Shown here: positions 1-11,900 of the stretch, in pieces
Layout of the letters: every line of letters starts with the position of its first letter
Numbering within the stretch: position 1 is the stretch's first letter
NCBI RefSeq assembly: GCF_900496995.4
Contig: NC_044012.1
Coordinates: forward strand, 26,239,606 to 26,303,605
Reading direction: 5' to 3'
Length of the DNA: 64,000 nt
From: Aquila chrysaetos chrysaetos
Lineage: Eukaryota > Chordata > Aves > Accipitriformes > Accipitridae
The notes under the pieces: model-generated
Seen by the model: the letters and a program-made list of their open reading frames with translations, nothing else
Database searches by the model: none
Told to the model about the DNA's origin: nothing
Translations under genes and position numbers: made by a program

Positions 1-2641
1 AGAGGCTTTGAGATCGGGAGCAGGGCGTGCGCCTATGTGCCAGCCTCATCCTGCTCCCGGCATGGTCCCCCAGCACCCCTTGCCCTGGCTCCTGCCTCCT
101 TTCTCCCTTTTCCTTTCCTCCGCTTGCTCTTTTACTATTTTCTGCTGATTCTGCCTTCCCTCCTCTCTCCCCATCTCTCGTTCACCACTTCCCCTTGCTC
201 TTCATCTCCCCCTCTCGCCCCATCCCTTGTCCTCATCTCAGATGAGCAGTCCCCCACCCTCAGATGAGCCCCCCCTGCTTGTCCCCTCCCTCCTCCTTCC
301 CTTTCCATCCCCTTTCCCCTTTTTTCTTTTATTTCCCCCCCTCGCTCCACAGGTTTGGCCGCTCCACTCTGCCCTGACCCCTCGGCTCAGCCACCAACGT
401 CCATGGCCGTTCCTTGGCTTGGCTCCCTGCTCCCGACCCACCTCTCACTTTTCCCCCCTTCCCACCCGACCTCATCTTATTATAATTTTAATTTGCGAGG
501 TCTCTCAGCAGGGTGGGGGGGATTAACCCATGAGAAATGACTTATTGATCCCAGCTCATGCTTTGCGGCTCCATCCCCAGGGAGATGGGGATGTCTTGGT
601 GGTTTATCTACCACGAGCTGCTGGGACTGGACCTGGAGCATCCCCTGGCTCTGCACCAGTACAATGGGCAGGGGGAAGCTGTGCACGGGGTACTCTGGGT
701 ATCAGGACATGGGTCTGGCACCAGCGCTGCTGCCTCCCCATCCCGCTCACTCCCGGCACGCTCTAGACATTCAAGTCTGAACAGATAGCGAGCTGCCCAG
801 GCCCTTCCTCCCAATTACAAGGAGGGAAAGCAAAGGAGCGGGAACCCGCCCGGCGCTTTGGTAGGCAAAGCGCTCGGTGCCTGAGGCCCTGGCACCACGC
901 CGTCGTGGCTGATGGTGTCGCAATGGGTGGGCAGCCGCGAGCTGGCTACACCCTGCGGGATTCGCAGCGAGCTCCTGGATCGGCAAGAAACGTTCACCGG
1001 CTCCACCCGGCCTCTGCGCTGCCAGGGCGCGTCTGGCTGGCTCCGGCTGGGCTCGGGCCGCGGGCAGGAGTGTTGCCGACAGAGCTGTGCTGGCTGGGAG
1101 CGGGCAAAGCTTGGCCTGAGCACCAGCGAGGTGCCGATGGGCACATCTCGGTGAGCGTGGCCATGCGAGGCGGGGCGGGGGGGGGTCATGCTTCCCACTG
1201 TGGTGTGGGCTTGCATCCCAGTGGGAACCAGCCCAGGGGGACGGATGCCGGGTTGGGATGGGGTCTCTTGGCACCGACCAAGCTGCACAGCGGTCAGGAG
1301 ATGGATGCGGCACAGAGAGATGGGAGATTTTCACTCCAGCCCTGATGCCTGGGCGCTTTGGACCCAGACACCTCAATTTTGCAGCATCCCTGTGATTCCC
1401 AAAGGGATGAGCACCCACCAGGGATCCCCACAGCCATCCCCCGCACCCGTCTCACATGCCCCTTGCTCTCCCACCCCCGTCCATCCGTCCCGTCCCCCCC
1501 AGCCTGTATCGCTTTCCACCATGTTAGCCTTGCTTGATTTAACCAGCAAACAGTCCCAGGATTTAATTCCCCAGCACCAGGCAGAGCGGGTGCACAGGAA
1601 GGAACGCGGCTCCCCACTGTTGCTGCTGGCTTCCTGGGATGGTTGAGCCGAGCGGGGCCCATGGCAGATGGAGGGGGCATCTGGCTCTGTGTCCCAGCCC
1701 CTCCTCGCCCAGCCTTCCCCTTCGGGTCCCAGTTTTCCCCATGGCCGAATCCCTCCTGGCTCAGATGTGACCCTGTGTTGCTGGAGGAGATAAACTGGGG
1801 AGGGTCGCGTCACCTTTCTGGCTGTCTGGCATCACCCGCTCCTACAGGTCACAGGGATGGGCAGTGCAGGCAGGGATGGGCTACTGGCCCTTTTGGTTGC
1901 CCTTGGCTTCATGTGTGGTTCTGGCAGGGTTTTCCGGAGGCCTCCAGGGTGGGTGAAACCCTGTCCTGGCCAAAACATCCCTGCTGGATCCCTGCTTCTC
2001 TGGCGGGGCTGGCCAAGGTGCTTGGTGCCCTTTCTGGCTGTCCCCACCAGCCAGTCTCCCATAGGGAGGGACCAGTGCACAGGGAGCTGCATCCCCATCA
2101 CCCACAGAGACCGGGCACGAGGAAGAGGAGGAAGATGGCGGCAACGGCAGCGGTCGGCAGCCCATGGCTGGTGAGGGGTTAACGCAATCGTCTGTGCAGC
2201 CACGGCAGCCCTCCCGGGAGCGAGCACTGCAAGACTGGGTTTTCATTTTAAGTGACCCTAACGCGGTGAAATGCATCGGGCCAGGCGCGCCAGAGGCGAG
2301 GAGAGTGCAGGCGAGATGGACACCGGGCACCGGTGGGAGGTAGGAGACCCCCCAAACGATCCGGTGCGGATGCTTTGGGAAAGGCACCGTGAGCCCTTCC
2401 CTCGCAGGGACCCGGGGGTCCCAGCACCCCTCAGAGCCCTCGTCGCTCCTGGATGCCCACTGCGATGGCACCAGAGGGGGCATGGGGCACAGCTGGTGCC
2501 CCCAACACTCAGCTTTCCCCCCATAGCTCCCACCCACATGCTGGGATGTCCTTTTGCAGATGTTTGGGGCAGGACATGGCTCTGCTTGGGGTCACCGTGT
2601 TGGCCTCACGCTCCCGAGGCTGCTCAGTGCCTCCACCTCTG

Positions 2642-2690
2642 CCTGCAGGCAGGGCTCACTGCAGGCAGGGTTCAGTGCAGGCAGGGAATG
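2642..2690. repeat. Short tandem repeat, about 17-bp unit, 3 copies
   Basis: The word GCAGGCAGGG recurs three times at about 17-bp spacing. The related word GCAGGCAGGGC recurs near 6345-6380 inside an ETV3L intron. Confidence 0.7.
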
Positions 2691-2972
2691 GGTCTCATTT
2701 TCCATTTTCACCAATTTCACCAAATCAAGGGTGGGGTTTAGCCCTTTTTGCTCGGGTTGGTGCCCCTGCACCAGCCCCCCCTTTGCTGCTGGCTCCAAAG
2801 AGGATTTAGGTGGCAAGGGAAAACCCCAAAGGGCTTTGAAGGATTAGGGCTGGGCTTGGGGGATGAAGCTGATGATATCCCAGCCCAAATCCCAGCCCTG
2901 CTCCTCGCAGCGGCCATAAGAGCTCCACGGTCAGGAGCCAGATCCAGAGCCCCCATCTCCTCCGGCACCCAG

Positions 2973-3095
2973 CATGGCCAGCCCCAGGATGGCCATATCC
3001 AGCCCCAGGATTGATATATCCAGCCCTGGGATGGCTGGATCCAGGCCAGGACAGATGTACTGAGTCCTGGGATGGGCTGTATCCAGCCCTGGGAT
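2973..3095. repeat. Degenerate tandem repeat, ATATCCAGCCC unit
   Basis: Imperfect copies of a roughly 27-bp unit containing CCAGCCCCAGGAT or CCAGCCCTGGGAT repeat about five times. No coding content is seen. Confidence 0.7.
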
Positions 3096-4712
3096 ACAGG
3101 AGGGGATCAAGCTGGGGACAGGGGATGCCACTGTCCCAGAACGCAGCATGCCTGGGGACCAGCCTGGCCTCCCGGGGACTCCCCCTCCGCCCCTTGCCTG
3201 GATGTTTCCAGGGCTGTGACTTTCCAATGTGACCTTCATCCCCTTGTCATCCTCCCCCCCAGCCCAGTTAGGGTTTCTGTTTGAAACCTTTTAAATCCCA
3301 CGGTCCCAGGACACCAAAGGATGGGAATGAGTGGGGCCAGGAAGGGAAAGGGGGAAAACACTGTAAGCATCGGCAGATGCTCCGAGCCTGGGATGGGGTT
3401 CCCCGCTGGGGTCCGGGTTGGATCCTGTAGCACCGGGTGGGGCTCCTGGCCCCAGGAAATGAGGAGGTGACGTGCCACCAAGGGTGGCTGTGGTGACACT
3501 CCTTCCCCATCTTTCTGTGGCAGCCTCTGTCCCCTGCCCCATACATGGGATGAGCCCCAGGATCTGGCCCCCCGTGCCCAGTCCTGCTGGGGTGTTGTCC
3601 CCCCCAGCTCCTGGCTGTTCCGATGCTCCCTAATCCGCTTGTTTTAATAGCATTAAATGCTTTTAAACAAACAGGCCCTTCACCTCTGCCTGCCCAGGGG
3701 ACGATGCCCGATGCCCCAGTAGAGCTCGGGGGGGGGGGGCGCTAAGGAGATTGGAGCAGGATTTGGGAGAGATAAAGGGGCAGGAACCCAGCCAAATCCC
3801 AGCCCTGACAGCCAGCCCTGCAGGATCAGCCCCAAACCCTTCCCTGTACCCCTCCCCACTGTCCCCCTCCCCCCATCCTGGGGGGACCCAGGCGTCCTAG
3901 CTCCCTGCCCACGCCAGAGCAGGGCACCGGGGACCCCAATTTGGAGCCCCCCCCGCCTCCACATCTGCAGTCCCCGCTTGGCTCCTCTCCCCCCAATCCG
4001 TGGGGGACCTTCACCCAGAGACGGGGCACCCTGGGAAAACACCCCTGGGGTTCAACAGCTCCCGTGGGACTCACGGGGACTCTGGACTCCCACCCTGCAC
4101 CAGAGACTTGAAAGAGGCGTCGAGGCCCTCGCTAATGAGAAGTGAAGAACAAACAAGAGGAAAGCAAATTAAGAGAGGAAAAAAATGGACATGAAGCTTT
4201 TCCATCGCTGCCTGAGCCCTCGGTGGGGGTTGGCAGCCTCCTGCCCTTTGGATCTGCTGCTCTCAGAGCCCTGTTTGCCTTCCTGCTCCAATCCAAATAT
4301 CCCAAATTGCCCTATTTGTATTTACACGGCTGGGACACAGGGCCAGGGAAGCACCGCGGCCGCTCGGGCAAGGGAGAGGAGGGAGCGGGGGTGGGCAACG
4401 AAGCCACCATTGCCTAGTCCCATTGCTCCCATCTCTTTTTTTTTTTTTTCCCTGTTTTTTTTTTTTGCTGAATTTGGAATCACACTCAGATAAAAGGGGG
4501 GGGGGGGGGGGAAGGGGGGGCACCCACCACCAGGCACCTGCAGCCAAAGGGGCACAAAGCAATCGGGGTTTTTGGTCACTGCTGAGCAGGGACCCCCAAA
4601 CCTCCCCCCTGCACCCCGATCCTCCACTCCCCCCTCTCTTTCCCAGCCATTTCTTGCTCCCTCTCCTCCCTGCCAGGGTGTAAGCAGATTTACACTTAAC
4701 CCATCCCCTCCC

Positions 4713-4721
4713 TTTATATAT
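4713..4721 (+). promoter_or_regulatory. Candidate TATA box of ETV3L
   Basis: TTTATATAT lies about 90 bases upstream of a strong CAG|GTGAGT donor at 4807/4808 and about 400 bases upstream of the ETV3L start codon. It is the only TATA-like element in a C-rich stretch. This is inferred from spacing only. Confidence 0.35.
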
Positions 4722-4739
4722 CCAGGTGATGCTCCCTAA

Positions 4740-4807
4740 GACCCTCAGAGGGTTTCTCCTGCCCAGCAGCTCCTGCCTGGGAAGACCCCACCACGGCAGG
4801 GCCACAG
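4740..4807 (+). other. Candidate noncoding first exon of ETV3L
   Basis: The stretch ends in a perfect consensus donor (CACAG|GTGAGT). The next good acceptor (CTGCTCGCAG, ending at 5112) lies 8 bases before the ETV3L ATG, so the coding start exon looks like exon 2 of the transcript. The 5' edge is a guess from the TATA-like element. Confidence 0.35.
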
Positions 4808-4983
4808 GTGAGTGGGGCAGGAGGGGGGACATCCCATGGGAAGCAGTCAGGGCTGGCAGGTTTTGGTTTTTTGGCAATGCCGAACACCCCCCTACAAGTG
4901 AGGACACGGCCGTCCCCATGAGTTGTGGCAGCATGGCCTGCTCCAGCCACGTCAGGGAGGTCACGTACCACTGCAGCATCCTC

Positions 4984-5075
4984 CTCCAGTGGTGGGTGCA
5001 TTCCCCCAAGTGATGGGTGCATCCCCAAAGTGATGGGTGCATCCCCTCCAATGCAGGGTGCATCCCGGGTGCTAG
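4984..5075. repeat. Short tandem repeat GTGATGGGTGCATCCCC
   Basis: About five imperfect copies of a 17- to 20-bp unit sit just upstream of the ETV3L coding start, in its presumed first intron. Confidence 0.6.
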
Positions 5076-5120
5076 GTGCTCATCGCAGGGCTCCTCTGCT
5101 TTCTGCTCGCAGGCTGGAGG

Positions 5121-7174
5121 ATGCAGTGTGGCTGTCTGTCCCAAGGGCTGCCTGTCCTGTCTGACTCCTCCTGGGTATCAGGTGAGCACCCAGCAAGCGG
5201 GGTGAAGCTTTGGGGAAGGAAGGGGTAAAGAGCCCACCCTCAGCCCCCCTGCTTTCCTCCCTGCCTGCACCCAGGGTTGGTCCCTCTCTGCAGACCCACA
5301 GCCATGCTGGGATGGGGCACGGATCTTGTCACCATCTCCCCCCTCGGGCGCTAAAAAGCAGCTGCCTTTGGGGGGGGGGGGTAGCAGTGACCTTGGGGTG
5401 ATGTCCCCCGGTCCCCCCGAAAGCCCTAAGCGTGCCCCGCTCACTCCGCAGGGCTGGCCTTCCCTGACTGGGCGTACAAAGCCGAGTCCAGCCCCGGCTC
5501 CCGGCAAAACCAGTTATGGCATTTTATCCTGGAGCTGCTGCAGCAGGAAGAGTTTCGCCATGTCATTGCCTGGCAGCAGGGCGAGTATGGGGAGTTTGTC
5601 ATCAAGGACCCCGAGGAGGTGGCCCGGTTGTGGGGTCAGAGGAAATGCAAACCCCAGATGAACTACGACAAGCTGAGCCGGGCACTCAGGTGCCGCACGG
5701 GATGGGGGGCATGGGGCGGAGGGGTCACAGCCCTTGCTGTCCCTGAGGGACCCCACGGGGTGGCATCTGCCATCCCAGGGGGACCCCTCGGCTTGCCTAG
5801 TTCCTAGCCCTCGGCGGGTGTGTCCGACTGTCTGCCCACCCATTAACACCCCTGCCTCCCCCCCAGGTACTACTACAACAAGCGGATCCTGCACAAGACC
5901 AAGGGCAAGCGCTTCACCTACAAGTTCAACTTCAGCAAACTCATCTTCCTCAACTGCCCGCTGTGGGACGTCCGCTGCCCATCCCCGCTGCCGGGCGCTG
6001 GCAGCCTGTGCCACCCCCTCGCCCTGCCCCCCAGCATGCCGAGCCAGGTAGGGGTTCCAGGGGACCCAGGCCTGGCCGGGGGACATCCCTGGGGACAAGT
6101 TGCCCTTTCCCCACACTGCCATGTCCCCTTTCATCCCCCCAGTTGGTGCCAAGCATGCTGCTGAGCCGGCGGGTGCTGGCAGAGCCACTGGTCTGGCACC
6201 GGGGTCCCCGGCACCCCTGGCACCCCGACATGCTGGAGAAGAGGACGACCACCGCTGGGACCTGTAAGTGTGAGGCCAGCAAGGCTGGTGGGCATGACAA
6301 ATGCCCAGCACGCTGCTGCCTGCACGGGCAGCGGATGCATCGGGTACAGGCAGGGCTCGCTGCCTGCAGGCAGGGCACGGGGTTGCAGTGTGGTGGAGAG
6401 CAGTGGGTGCCAGGTTTTTTGTGGGTGCAGGGTATGGTGGGGCTTAGGCAGGCAGGGACATGGCCGTTGCTGGTCCCACAGCAGCACCCAGTGGCTGTGG
6501 CTGGGAGAGAGGTCGGGGCACCCACCCGGAGGGTGCTGAGGCCAAGGGAGAAGGGACCTGCCAGAGCACCCCAGGGTGCTGCCTGCACCCCTTGGCATGA
6601 CCCTGGCTCGGCTGTGCTGTACGGTACCACTGCCGGTCACAGTCGCGCCATTCTCCGTCTCTTGCTGCCTGCAGGTCTTGGCTCCACGTCCCCTCCATGC
6701 CTGGGGGGCTCCTGTTGCCATCTGGGGGTCCTGGAGGATCTTTCCCACCTGGCTGCCTTCCCCCCGCCGCTGCCGGCCCTGGGCCACCCAGCACCTGCCT
6801 GGGCCACCTTCCCTGGCCACCTCCTGGTCCCTGCCAGCCACCCCCCACTGCTGCTGCCCCCAAAGCCAGGGGTCCCCAGTCACACAGAGTTCCCCACATC
6901 GGTGCTCCTGCACCCTGGCTTCCCCCCCAGAGCTTTCTCCAGGCTCCCGCTCACAGCTGGGGGGCTGGTGCCAGAGCCCCCGTCATCCCAGCCAGGGGAG
7001 GAAGGCAAGGAGGAAGAAGAGGAGGAGGAAGGCCAGAGTAGTGCCATCACTGCACAGAGTGGCCCTGGGATGAAGCTGGAGCTGAAGGGCAGGGGGACGG
7101 GCAAAAGTGCGGTGCTCCCATCCAGCAGCTTCCCACCCGCCCAGCCCTGCGGCTGGTCCCTCCAGCCACCCTAA
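5121..7174 (+). CDS. ETV3L: ETV3L, ETS-domain transcription factor (366 aa)
   Basis: This encodes an ETS-family DNA-binding protein; the ETV3/ETV3L group is known as likely repressors acting in the nucleus at GGAA sites. Coding exons are 5121-5181, 5452-5689, 5867-6047, 6143-6263 and 6675-7174, with GT-AG borders and agreeing phases. The product is 366 aa, close to the remembered human ETV3L length (361). The N-terminus begins [11 protein letters not shown]. The ETS domain spans about residues 40-121, with [10 protein letters not shown], the recognition-helix region [14 protein letters not shown] and [13 protein letters not shown]. The next residues (PLWDVR) match ETV3L rather than ETV3. The C-terminal half is proline-rich with an acidic run (EEEEEEE) and a MKLELKGR motif that could be a SUMO site. 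Intron 4 (6264-6674) is 411 bp and open in frame, so its retention would not break the protein. Confidence 0.93.
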
Positions 7175-7447
7175 GGTGGGCTGTGCTTCGGGGTGGGGAG
7201 GCAGCCATGACACCCCCTCGTCCCCCCATCCCAACCCTGCAGCACCCCGGGATGTGGCCGACATCCCCAGCGCAGCCCCCGGGGTCCAGATGAGCCCCTC
7301 ACGGGGTCTGGGGTGCCCCTGTGGCCCCCAGGCTCAGCCCTTCGCCCCCCTCCCCAGCCATTGGGTCCCTGCCTGCACGCAGCTGCCAGTCTCGCCCTGC
7401 CTGTACAAAAGGCAGGAACCAGCCCCCCCCCCCCCCCCGACCCTCCA

Positions 7448-7453
7448 AATAAA
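7448..7453 (+). other. ETV3L polyadenylation signal
   Basis: A canonical AATAAA lies 273 bases after the ETV3L stop and is followed by a GT-rich stretch. Confidence 0.75.
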
Positions 7454-8039
7454 CCAGTTTGCAGAGAGGGGTCTGGCTGTTCTCGCCCCGGGTGGCACCC
7501 CAAATCCGGTAGCACCCCAAAGCCACTGTCACCACAGAGGGGAAGCCGCGTCCACGATCCCCAACCCCCCCTCAGGGGTGTGCAAAGGGGATTTTGGGGT
7601 ACGGTGGCACGGAAGGGATGCAGGCAGGATGGGCTGGCCCCCAAAAAGCCGATTATGGCCCTGGAGGGGCAGTGGGAGGCTGGGACCCCGTGCAGGGTTT
7701 GAGATTTGGGGTGCAGGGGGACGAGGCAAGGGGCTGCCACTCCCAGCAATTCCCGGAAAACGGCTCATTTTCATTTTCACTTTTCCATGTTTTCCACGCT
7801 GGGAAATCTGTGGGAGCAGGAAGGGGGGAAAGCGCCTCGCTCTCCTTTTTGGGGACCCCCTCTGTCCTCCCCTCATGGGCACCTGTGGGGGCTCAAGGGG
7901 TGGTGAGGGTTTGGGGGGCTCCTTGTGGGGCACCCCTCAGTGGGGTGTCAAGGGGGTGAGCCCCCACAGCCCCTCCAAAGTCTTGTGCCTCTCAAATCCC
8001 TGCTGCAGCTAAGGCCACCCCCCATACCTGGGGAGACAG

Positions 8040-8500
8040 GTGGGACCCCTATAACCAGTCTGTGTCTGTGGGTCCCCCCACAGCTGGGCTGTGACAGGGG
8101 GTCCCAGCAGACCCCGGCCATGTGCTGGTCCCCAATGCCAGGCTGCGCAGGGCTCCCCCTGTACCCGAGCTGTGTCTATGGGTTCCCCCATACCTTGGTC
8201 TATAGGTCACCCCATATGCGGGTCCCCCCATGTCCAGGCTGTATCTATGGGTCCCCAACACTGAATCTGTGTCTGTGGGTCCCTCCACACCTGGGCATCC
8301 CCATGGGTCACTTGCACCCAAGTCTTGCTGTAGGTCCCCCCACATCCATGCTGTCCTCGTGGGTCCCCCACACTCGGGTCTCCCCGTGGGCCCCCCCCAC
8401 ATCCATGCTGTCCCTGTGGGTCCCTCACAACTGGGTCTCCCCGTGGGTCCCCCCGAATCCACGCTATCCCCGTGGGTGTCCCCCCCCACCTCCCCGCCAG
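8040..8500. repeat. Minisatellite with GTGGGTCCCCCCACATCCATGC-type unit
   Basis: Imperfect copies of a unit containing GTGGGTCCCCCCACA and ATCCATGCTGTCC repeat with about 60-bp spacing in the best-preserved part (8340-8470). It lies between the end of ETV3L and the ARHGEF11 CpG island. Open frames of 146-361 codons on the minus strand are products of this repeat and of the CpG island. Confidence 0.75.
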
Positions 8501-8509
8501 GTGTCCCCG

Positions 8510-8930
8510 CGGGTCGTGTCGTGTCGTGTCGTGTCCCCCCCCAACCGCCCTCCTCCCCCGCACGGCCCCCGCCGGCGCTGCCCCCTCGGCGGCGGCGGCG
8601 GGGGCCGGGCGAGCCCGGGGATTGGGAGCGGGCGTAGGCCTCTCCCTCGGCCCGGCCCCCCAGCGCCGCCGGGCGGGTTCGGTGAGGGACGGGGGGGTCG
8701 GGGGGGGGGGGGTGGCGGCCGCGCCGCCGCCGAGCTGAGCCGGGCCGGGATCAGCGCCGGAGCCGGGGGCGGTGGTAGTGGTGGTGGGGGGAGTCGGGCC
8801 CCGCCGAGGCCGCCGAGGCCGCCGGGGATGGTGGCGGCCGGAGCGGGGCGGCGGCTCCCCGCGCCCTGACCGCCGAGGGGCCGCGGACGAGGCACCATGA
8901 GCGTGCGGCCTCCGCAGGCCCTCGACAGGT
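8510..8930 (+). promoter_or_regulatory. ARHGEF11: CpG-island promoter and 5' UTR of ARHGEF11
   Basis: This is a dense run of CpG dinucleotides and GGC/GCC repeats with no TATA box, ending in the ARHGEF11 start codon context GGCACCATGA. It opens with five tandem GTGTC pentamers (about 8512-8535). The exact transcription start cannot be placed from sequence alone. Confidence 0.7.
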
Positions 8931-11900
8931 AGGTGAGGGGGCCGGGGAACGGGGAGGACGGGGGGGACGCAGCTCACGGGGGCCTCTGGGCGGCTGTCAA
9001 CTGGGGGAGTGGGGCCCGGGGCGGCGGGGAGACCCCCCCCCTTCTCCCTTCCCTGCGGTTGGAGGGTCGCCTCTGAAAAAGCGGCGTTTTGTTTTGGGGA
9101 GCGTGGGCAGGGTAGGCTGCGGCCCCTCCAGCTCCGGGGGAGAGCGGGGGGGTGGGTCTCAGTCCTCCCTGACACCCCCCGCCCACCCCGGTCCTGTCCC
9201 TCCATCGCCCTGGGATGGTCCCCGTCCCACCATGATGCTTGGACCAGGCTTATGGTCCCATCCTGTCCCCCCTCCAAAAAAAAAAAAACCATCCCAAAAC
9301 CAACCCACGTCTGACCGGTGGGAAAACATGGCCAAAATTAGAAATGGGGGAACACCCAGGTTGACTCCTGCGCCATTAAATACCTTTCCCTAGGCGCAGC
9401 AGGAGCGTTTTGCCCCAGATAGCCTCAGTTTTAACCTGAATTTCTTCAGGTGGGTTTTTGGGGGTGCAGGGGTGCACCCCTGGGGTGGATGGGGTGTCTT
9501 ATCCTCGCCAGAGCTCAGTTCCTCACGGGCAATTAACCTAATTAAACCCCAGTGGGATGTGTTCGCCTTCTGCCCCAGGAATGGGGGGCAAGCGGCCAGT
9601 GAGGGTCCCACTCGTTGTCCCCCCCCAGTCTCTGGACAGTGTGGTCCCAGGTTGGCAGCGCTGCCTGCATCTTCCCTGCTCTGTGTGTGGGAAGATGGAG
9701 GTCCATGGACGTCTGGGAGCTGGAAACGGGCACTTCGTTCCTCAGCAGCCAGCTTGGATCCCTCTTGGCATCCGTGCTCAGGGTCCAAGCAGACCGGCAT
9801 GGCAGAAGGATGTGAGCCAGGGGAATAAGCCCCAGAAAAGCCCCATTTGCTTTTGGGGTGACTTGAGGGATGGAGGCGGATTGTGATTGCCCTGCCTCAG
9901 GGTGAGGGGCTTCCCCATGTCCCTGGCACGGCTGGGCTCCTGGTCCGGGACCCCCTGGTCCAGCCATGGCAATGCGAGAGCATCTATTCCACATGGATCT
10001 CGCTCATTCGTGCCGCCGGCATGGTTTTCTGCCAAAACCAAGGTTTTCTTTTCGTTCCTCGTGCCCAAAAGACGCCAATTCAGGGCATTGAGGGCAGCTG
10101 CGATGCCGCATCTGCTGGAGACATCCCTGGCTGATGGCGTTGAAGATGCTCAACATGGGCTCCCGGCGCATCGGCACATGCTGCTGCGCCGAAAGGTGGT
10201 TTGGTGCATTCGTTGACAGGACAGGCGGCATATTTCCACATCCTTCACCAACAAGCCCTTTGCATGGCTTTCTCTTGGTTTGGGGGAAAGAGTGTGTGTG
10301 CGAGGCAGGGGCTGGGGTGGAGCACAAAACCACCCCACCGCGCTTTCCCTCTCTGTAACTCTTAATTAGCCAGAGAACCCAGCCACAAGGCCAGCGATGA
10401 GGCTCTGCATGTTCGCAGCCAGCCCCTCCGGAGCAGAAATTAAGGAGCTGCTGAATTTTGCTCCCATCCTGGGTGGGGAAGCGGCAGGATCAGGTACTGG
10501 CAGTGTGTCAGAGCAGGGACACACCGCGTGAGCCTCGCTGCCTGACTTCCCCGCCTTGGGGAGCTGTGGGGCGTCATTACCGGGCTTAAGACTTCTCTCT
10601 GCTCTTTAAATAGCCGCGGTCTCCTCTGCTCTTTAAGGTCAGGCGCCTGAAGTGCCCTGACTGAGCCGGGAGTCACTCGTTGCTGGGCGGCACAACTCTT
10701 CAGCAAGAAAAATGACTTGCAAATGGGTTAATGTGAGGACTTTCCCCCCCAAAACACCCCAGCAGCCCCTGCCCTCCTGCCACCACCAAGCAAACATTGG
10801 CTTTGGGGTGGGCATAGGGCTTCTACCCGCTGGTTCCCACAGCCCATTGATGTCCAGACAGCCCCCATGGCAAGTAGGCAGGCTTCCAGGAGAGGCAAAC
10901 CAGTACAGATTTTCCTCCTCCGGTGTTAGGAGACGCCAAAGGAGCTGTGCATCACCGGCAAGCGCCGTCCGGCTGTGGGGACTGACTTGTCTGTGGGTTT
11001 AGTCGCCGCTCTCTGACCTCTTGTATTGCCATGGTTTTAATCATAGAAGGAGCCCACAGGGAGGCTGGAGGAAAGCATTTCAAGAGTGGCCATTCCCGAG
11101 CTGCACTGGTGGAAAGAGGCGCAATCTTCCCCTTTGCGGGGTGCATGGCTTTTATTTAGGAGAAAGGTCGGGGAGAAAACATCCCTTCAGGGTAGGTTAT
11201 TCCATATCTCGCTCGCTGCTACAGATCTTGCACCCCAAAAGCGCCATCAGTGCTGGACAAACCAGATCTGCCAGTCTGTTTTCCAGGAGACAAATGGCAC
11301 CATTAATGATTACACTGCCCGGCACAGGGAGGGTGATTTGGGGTTGCTCATGGTTCTTGCCCATCTTGCTGCACGCTCTGGCAGCATTCCTGAAAAAGCT
11401 GGGCCCCGCGCTTCGTGTGAACCGCATCTTCCTTGGTGGAGAATTTGGATCCCAGCTCTGCTTTCCCCATCAGACTCCCTCCACGCTCCCATGACATGGT
11501 TTTCTTGCAGGTGGGGAGAAGGATGGCACACACTTTTTAAAACAAAATTTTGTGAGAGGAAAGGGCTTTTGGTGTGCAGGATTGCTGCTGATCTGGCCTA
11601 ACTTTGCCAGTAGCGGTCATGATACTTAACATTTATGTAGCAGAGTGCGCTCACAAAGTGCTTTGCAAACATTATCTAATTAAGACGTAAATACTTGCTC
11701 ACCCCTTCCTCACCTTCTGCCTTGTCGCCGGCAGCCCCTCTGTGCTCTTCCCAAGCTCTTGCTGGTCTCTGCTGGGCAGAGCACTCCAGTCTCCGTCCCT
11801 TTTTGGGTCTAATCCTGCTTGGGAGCTCCCACAGCTGCCTCTGGGAGTGGAGCTTGGGTTGTTTAGGGTGTCCCTTCCCCGTCTGTCCCCTTGTAGAGGC

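Larger units (their letters stand above)
1..4705. other. Intergenic region, no gene recognised
   Basis: No reading frame here joins through plausible splice sites into a recognisable protein. The open frames on both strands are short and of low complexity, driven by C-rich and T-rich DNA. Notable contents are a pyrimidine-rich first 500 bases, a short AT-rich patch near 475-500, and two tandem repeats listed separately. In other vertebrates ETV3 lies on this side of ETV3L, but no ETV3 exon is visible. Confidence 0.6.

Noticed and set aside
905-1345. Possible exon in the left intergenic region
   Set aside because: Frames on both strands are equally open, no conserved motif is seen, and no splice-linked partner was found.
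5963-7174. 403-codon open frame as a single-exon gene
   Set aside because: Its start lies in exon 3 in the wrong frame; the real product uses exons 4 and 5 of ETV3L, with an in-frame intron between them.
5121-7174. ETV3 rather than ETV3L
   Set aside because: The short length, the N-terminus [11 protein letters not shown] and the PLWDVR segment after the ETS domain match ETV3L; ETV3 is longer with a different C-terminus.
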